From Anomaloglossus baeobatrachus (lineage: Eukaryota > Chordata > Amphibia > Anura > Aromobatidae): 64,000 nucleotides of DNA. Below, piece by piece: positions 57,101 through 63,100 of the stretch (position 1 is the stretch's first letter; the number at the start of each line of letters is the position of its first letter). Below the pieces are notes generated by a model that saw only the letters and a program-made list of their open reading frames with translations, did no database searches and was not told the origin of the DNA. The stretch spans positions 217,096,128 to 217,160,127 of the forward strand of contig NC_134358.1 in assembly GCF_048569485.1 (NCBI RefSeq), read 5' to 3'. Made by a program: the position numbers and the translations under genes.

Positions 57101-60100
57101 TACACATTATTTCTTCTTTACGTCTAATGTATTCATTGCTATAATTTCATATAAATTATTGTCATTTTTTTTCTCCAGATTGATTTTCATGGTTCATACT
57201 CTGAAGCGCATCAGGCCGGTGATTTTGGTAAACCTGAGTATAATAACCTGAGTTTAAAGGCCCTGTCACACACACAGATAAATCTGTGGTAGATCTGTGG
57301 TAGATCTGTGGTAGATCTGTGGTAGATCTGTGGTAGATCTGTGGTAGATCTGTGGTAGATCTGTGGTAGATCTGTGGTAGATCTGTGGTAGATCTGTGGT
57401 TGCAGTGAAATTGTGGACAATCAGTGCCAGGTTTGTGGCTGTGTACAAATGGAACAATTTGTCCATGATTTCACTGCAACCACAGATCTGCCAAAGATTT
57501 ATCTGTGTGTGTGACGGGGCCTTAACACTAAGTTACAATATAATCACTTAAAATTAGCAACTTCCAATAAGTACCGTAATAATCTTGTCTATTAGTATTA
57601 TATATGGTAATAGTAATTTTAATATATTGGAGTAGACTTAGACAATAACTTATTTCACATTTAAATTGAGTATACAGTAGCAGGATTTTTTTTTTTTAAA
57701 AAAAGGGTTTTTCTTATCTGTCTTTTATATATAATACATTTTCAGTATAGCTTTATACAGCTAAAAAAAGTTAATGTTAAAGTCCTACAGTGTTTCCCAA
57801 TATTGGAGTGCTGAACATTTTAAAGAGTAACTAAAGTTTTCTGCATTTTTCCTATAGTTTGCAGGTGCTTCACATGCCTGATGATCGGTGGAGTTGCAGG
57901 ACTCAGGCCTACACCAATCTGCCATCATGTAAAGTGCTAAAAATGCAGAAAATTTTAAATACTTTTAAAACAGGATCAGGTCACCTATCCTATATTTTAC
58001 TCTTATTAAATTCCCAGGGCTTCCCTGAGTATTTTTCTTTTTTTCTTTTTTTTTTTAAATCTGACATATGGTTCCAAAGATATGGGTCTTTTTATTCAGT
58101 GTTAACCCCTTCAAGATATCCGCTGTACATGTACGGCGCACGTTGGAAGCAGGTGTATGGAGTGGGTTCAGCAGGTAATAGCCTTGTATTACAGCGAGGA
58201 CCGGCCGCTAATCTATTAAATCACAGTGTCCAACTCTGACAGCGGGATTTAACACGTGCCGGCAAAGGGGTGCAACATTTTAAGGGCCCATGGTGACGTG
58301 ATTGTGGGTCGCTGTTGGCTTGCTATGACCGTAGGGGGTCTGCTGAAGGCCTTGTGTGATAGCAGCACTTCTTTGAAATCCTGCCTGTGAAGGAGACTTT
58401 GCTTTTTATTATATGGAACAATGCTATGGCATTACTGAATATAGCGCAAGTGATCAGATGAAGTTATAGTCCCGTAAAGGGATTAAAGGCCACTTTACAC
58501 ACAGATATAAATCTGTGGCAGATCTGTGGTAGATCTGTGGTTGCAGTGAAATTGTGGACAATCAGTGCCAGGTTTGTGGCTGTGTACAAATGGAACAATA
58601 TGTTCATGATTTCACTGCAACCACAGATCTGCCAAAGATTTATCTCTGCGTGTAAAGTGGCCTTAAGACTATTAAGAACAGTAAAAAATAAAAAAAATTG
58701 TTTAAATAAATTAGAAAAACACCCTCAGAAAAGTTTCAATCACCCCTTTTTTGCCCCATAAAAACAAAAAATACATATGTGTTATCGCCACATTCGTAAA
58801 AGTTAGATCTTTCAAAATAATTAAAAGTTAGATCTTTCAAAATAATTAACACAGTTGGTAAACACTGTAAACCCCAAAAATCCAAAAAATAACAAGCAAT
58901 CCAAACATCATATCTATCCCAAAATGGTATCAATACAAATGTCGTCCCACCCTGCAAAAACTAACCCACCATATGGCTCCATTGACAGGAAAATGAAATC
59001 ATTACGGATCTTGGAACATGGTGACACAAACCCCCCAAATAATTTTTTTCTTTTTTGCAAACTTCAGAATTTTTTTTACCACTAAAATAATAAAAACAAC
59101 TTGACATGTTTGTTATCACCATAATCATATTGATGATGAAGATCATACTGCATGGTTTTTATAACAAAATATACACCTTAAAAACAATTCCCAAAAAAAC
59201 ATGTCAGAATTATATTATTTTCACAACTTCTCCCCATTTTCAATTTTTCCCCCACTTTACAGTACATCTCGTTCGGCAAAAAACAAGGCCTGATATGTCT
59301 ATATGGACAGAAAAATAAAAATGTTATGGCTCTGGTAAGAAAGTGAGATAAAAATAAAAATGAAAATTGGCAGCATCGCAAAAGGATTAATTTTTATATT
59401 TTTTTACCAAAAGGGTGTAGCTCATGGTATTCGCTGGAAGGGCATGTATTTAGGCCACTATGCATATTTATCTTCTGTTACAGACCATAAAAATTAGAAC
59501 CAAATAATAAAGCCCATATCTCTGGAACTGTATGGAAGTTTATAATAAAAGAAAAAGCAGAATACTGAGGGGGCAGTAAGAGGTCCTCTTTAAGATCCGC
59601 CTTCACTTTGCACTGGAATTGTAACATGACTCAGGGCGGCAGCTGTGGCAAGATAATCCCTTTTTTTAACATCTCGGCACGCTACAGAAAAATAGGGATG
59701 CTTGGGGTTCTTGGTGCATGTGTAGTGGTGTTGCAGTTAATGAGATCTCCATATTCAGTTTGGCCACACTTTGCATGGCACCAGTTCCCTTGGACCCCAG
59801 GATGAGGAAACCAGTTTGTGAATACAAAATCCTTTTTTACTAATAACCACATTAATGCACAGGGGGTAACAGGTAGTGAGCTCACTATGTTACATAGTTA
59901 CAAAGGTTGAAAATTAGACCTTGAGCCATCTAGTTCAACCTTCTTCCACTAATTATACATTTCGTCACTAAATTATTTCTAACCGAAAATGTTGTGTGTA
60001 CCGAGGAAATCATCTAGCTCTTTTTTAAAAGACTGTAAGTCTGTCCTCTAGAACAAAGTACAGTATAGCTGGGTTTACACGCTGCAACATCGCAAAGGAC

Positions 60101-63100
60101 ATCGCTGTAACGTCACCGGTTTGGTGACGCAATAGCGACCTCCCTAAGTCTCTGCTAAGTCTCTGGTGAGCGTTCAAACCGGCAAACCTGGCCAACAACT
60201 TACCAGCGATCCGGACCTGCAGAGCGACCTAGCTGGTTGTTGGGGACGTTGATAAGCAGCCTTTTGAAAGGGAAGTTGCTAACAAAGTCGCTGAAAAGGA
60301 TTCACACACTGAAACTTCATGCTGCACAGCTGGAAACAAAGGACCTAGGAATGGTCCTGAACGACGTGTAGTGATCAGCAACTTCCAGCAACTTCACAGC
60401 AGGGGCCAGGTCGCTGATAGGATTCACACACTGCAACATCGCAAACAACATCGCTATTGCGTCACAAAACCGGTGACGTTACAGCGATGTCGTTTGAGAT
60501 GTTGCAGTGTGTAAACCCAGCTTATGGCTGCATTACAGCTAATCTGGTCCTAGAGTATTTCCCACTGCTTCAGAGAAATTGACTATTTCCCACTGCTTCA
60601 GAGAAACTGCCACCACAGTACATTCCCTGCCGAGGTTTGCTCCTCTGTTCTTCTCACACACATACCTAAGGTTGTTCTGCTTTCTCTACAGGTGTACTTA
60701 CTTCTTTCTGTCTCACCATCTATTCCCCAAATCCCTGCTAAAACAAGAACTCACCATTACTCATTGCTATCACTCCTCCCCCCACGGACTCGCCCTTCTG
60801 TTAAGCCTGTCATACCTGTCTAACAGGGACTGAAGCCTAAAGGAGGATTGAACACAAATTAAAAACCAGACAACATAGAAGGCATAAAACATGACACTGT
60901 GTGTTACTGGGCCTTAATATGATTGGTGTCTTCAGGGGGAACTCAATAGCCTGTGCACATACTTACAGAATGACCTGAAAACAACACAAAAATGCCTCAT
61001 TTCATTTTATCTAAATTTGCATATGCCTAATTCTTTTTGAAGTCATTTGGTAGATATAGTGTAATTTATGTGTACAGTAAAGCCATTGGTCAAATTTGCA
61101 CAATTATTAACCTTATTCTTTTTTATATTGAGATGAAATATTATTATTATTATTATTATTAGTGTATTAAGTTTTTCTATACTTCTCTACTTTTTCTTCT
61201 AATTTGCAGGTGGAGATGTGATTAGTCAATATGAAGTTGATTTTGATTACTTGCAGAAAAAATGGTAAGCAACATTATATATATTATATGCACTATGTAT
61301 GACTTCACTGACTTGCCCAGAAAGGATGGAACACATTACATGCATATAAGTGGGTATGGAAAGTACTCAGACCTCTTTAAATTTTTACTATTTTGTTTCA
61401 CTGCAGCCATTTGATGAATTCAAAAAAGTTCATTTTTTTTCTCATTAATGTACACTCTACACCCTATCTTGTCAGAAAAAAACCCAGAAATGTAGACATT
61501 TTTGCAAATTTATTAAACAAGAAAAACTGAAATATCACATGGTCATAAGTATTCAGCGGCTGACCCTGTGATCCCCACCTCTTTGTAAGCGAGGTATATA
61601 GCAGGCAATGCAGGGGTTGAACAGTAAGGAAGATACAGTCTACCCAGCTTTTTTTCTTTTCGTTTCATGGACGGGGAGGGTTGGCGCTTAAATGTGGCAT
61701 GCAGCATCTGTTGAAGTTGGGGTCCACTGGAGGATTCACTGATTTTCCGGTGGGCCAGTCCGAGCCTGTGGGTACCTGTAAAAGACGTAGGAGGTTTTCT
61801 CCCTATTGCTGCTTATAAAGAACTATAGATTGCATTCAACTTCACAACAAATAGAGATATCATAGCTTTTAGGCTAAAAAGAGTTATCTCGTCACACCAA
61901 ACTGATGACCTATCCCTATTATAGGTCATCAATATGACATTGGTGACAGTCCAATGCCCACCGGCATCCTAACCAATCAGTTGCTTTTTGATCTGGTGGT
62001 ATTTGAATAGGAATTGTGCTACAGAACCCAGCAGTGGCCGCTGCACATTGAAAGGAGTTCAGTTTTGCAGGGCTCTTCAAAGTGTTTGGCGGAGCAAATA
62101 ACAGCAGATCAGTGGGTGTGCCAGGTTGCGACCTTCCCTCCACTGATCTCATATTAATAACCTATCAATATTTTGTGACCTGCCAACCTTCTTAAATTGG
62201 GTGTCTACGCCTTGGACTACCCTGACTCAATCACTATGTTTGCACCATTAAAATAATGCATTCACCTCCGACAATGGCGCCGTTCCAGCGATGTTGGTAC
62301 TCTCTCTCCCGAAGCTCGCATGAGATTGTGATGTCATGCGAGCCCTGCAACCAATCATTGCCTGCTTCACTCTCCCCCCTTTGGACTAATCAGACATCAA
62401 AAGAAAGTCAGAGCTGCAGTTGGCCGCTCACTTCCCCTTGATGTCTGATACGTTCGAAGGCGGTAAGAGTGAAGCCGGCACTTGATTGGCTGCAGGGCTT
62501 GTGCGATATAACAATCTCTAGTGCGCTTTGGGAAAGAGAGTGCCAACACCGCTGGAACAGCGCCAGCAGCGGATGTGAGTATAAGTGTTGTTATTTTACT
62601 GGGGGCAAACATGCTGATTGAGATGGGGTTGTCCAAGTAGTACCCCTTTAATGTCCGTCCCTGACATCGTTATGGAGCCCATCTCTATGAACTGGTAAAC
62701 AGGAGATTTTGCGTTGTATATTAGTTATTAGAGCTCCATTTATTACTAACCTATGGCCAGTCACAATTATTTATGTATCTGAAAATGTGATGAAATTTTT
62801 TTTTTCAGTATAACAATGCATAATAATGGGAAACACATAAACATGGCTCACCATGTTTTCTTCTTCTTCTCTAAGGTATATACCAGTAAAGGACCTTTTT
62901 CACATATATCAGGAGCTTTACAACAAGACGGTTATAACAGAGGACGTCATCACTGAGTGCACATACATACTTTATCTTGAACTGTGAGTATAAAATATTA
63001 TAGTTTCAGAGTCAGATTTATTAAGCAATGATAATTTTTAATTGTTTTTGTTTATTTTCTTTTTTAGTTATGGGGAATATTTGGCTGTTTCCAAGGTACA

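Noticed and set aside
57287-57401. Regular short repeats suggesting a CRISPR array
   Set aside because: The 11-bp units are head to tail with no spacers, lie inside a MITE, and the genome is vertebrate.
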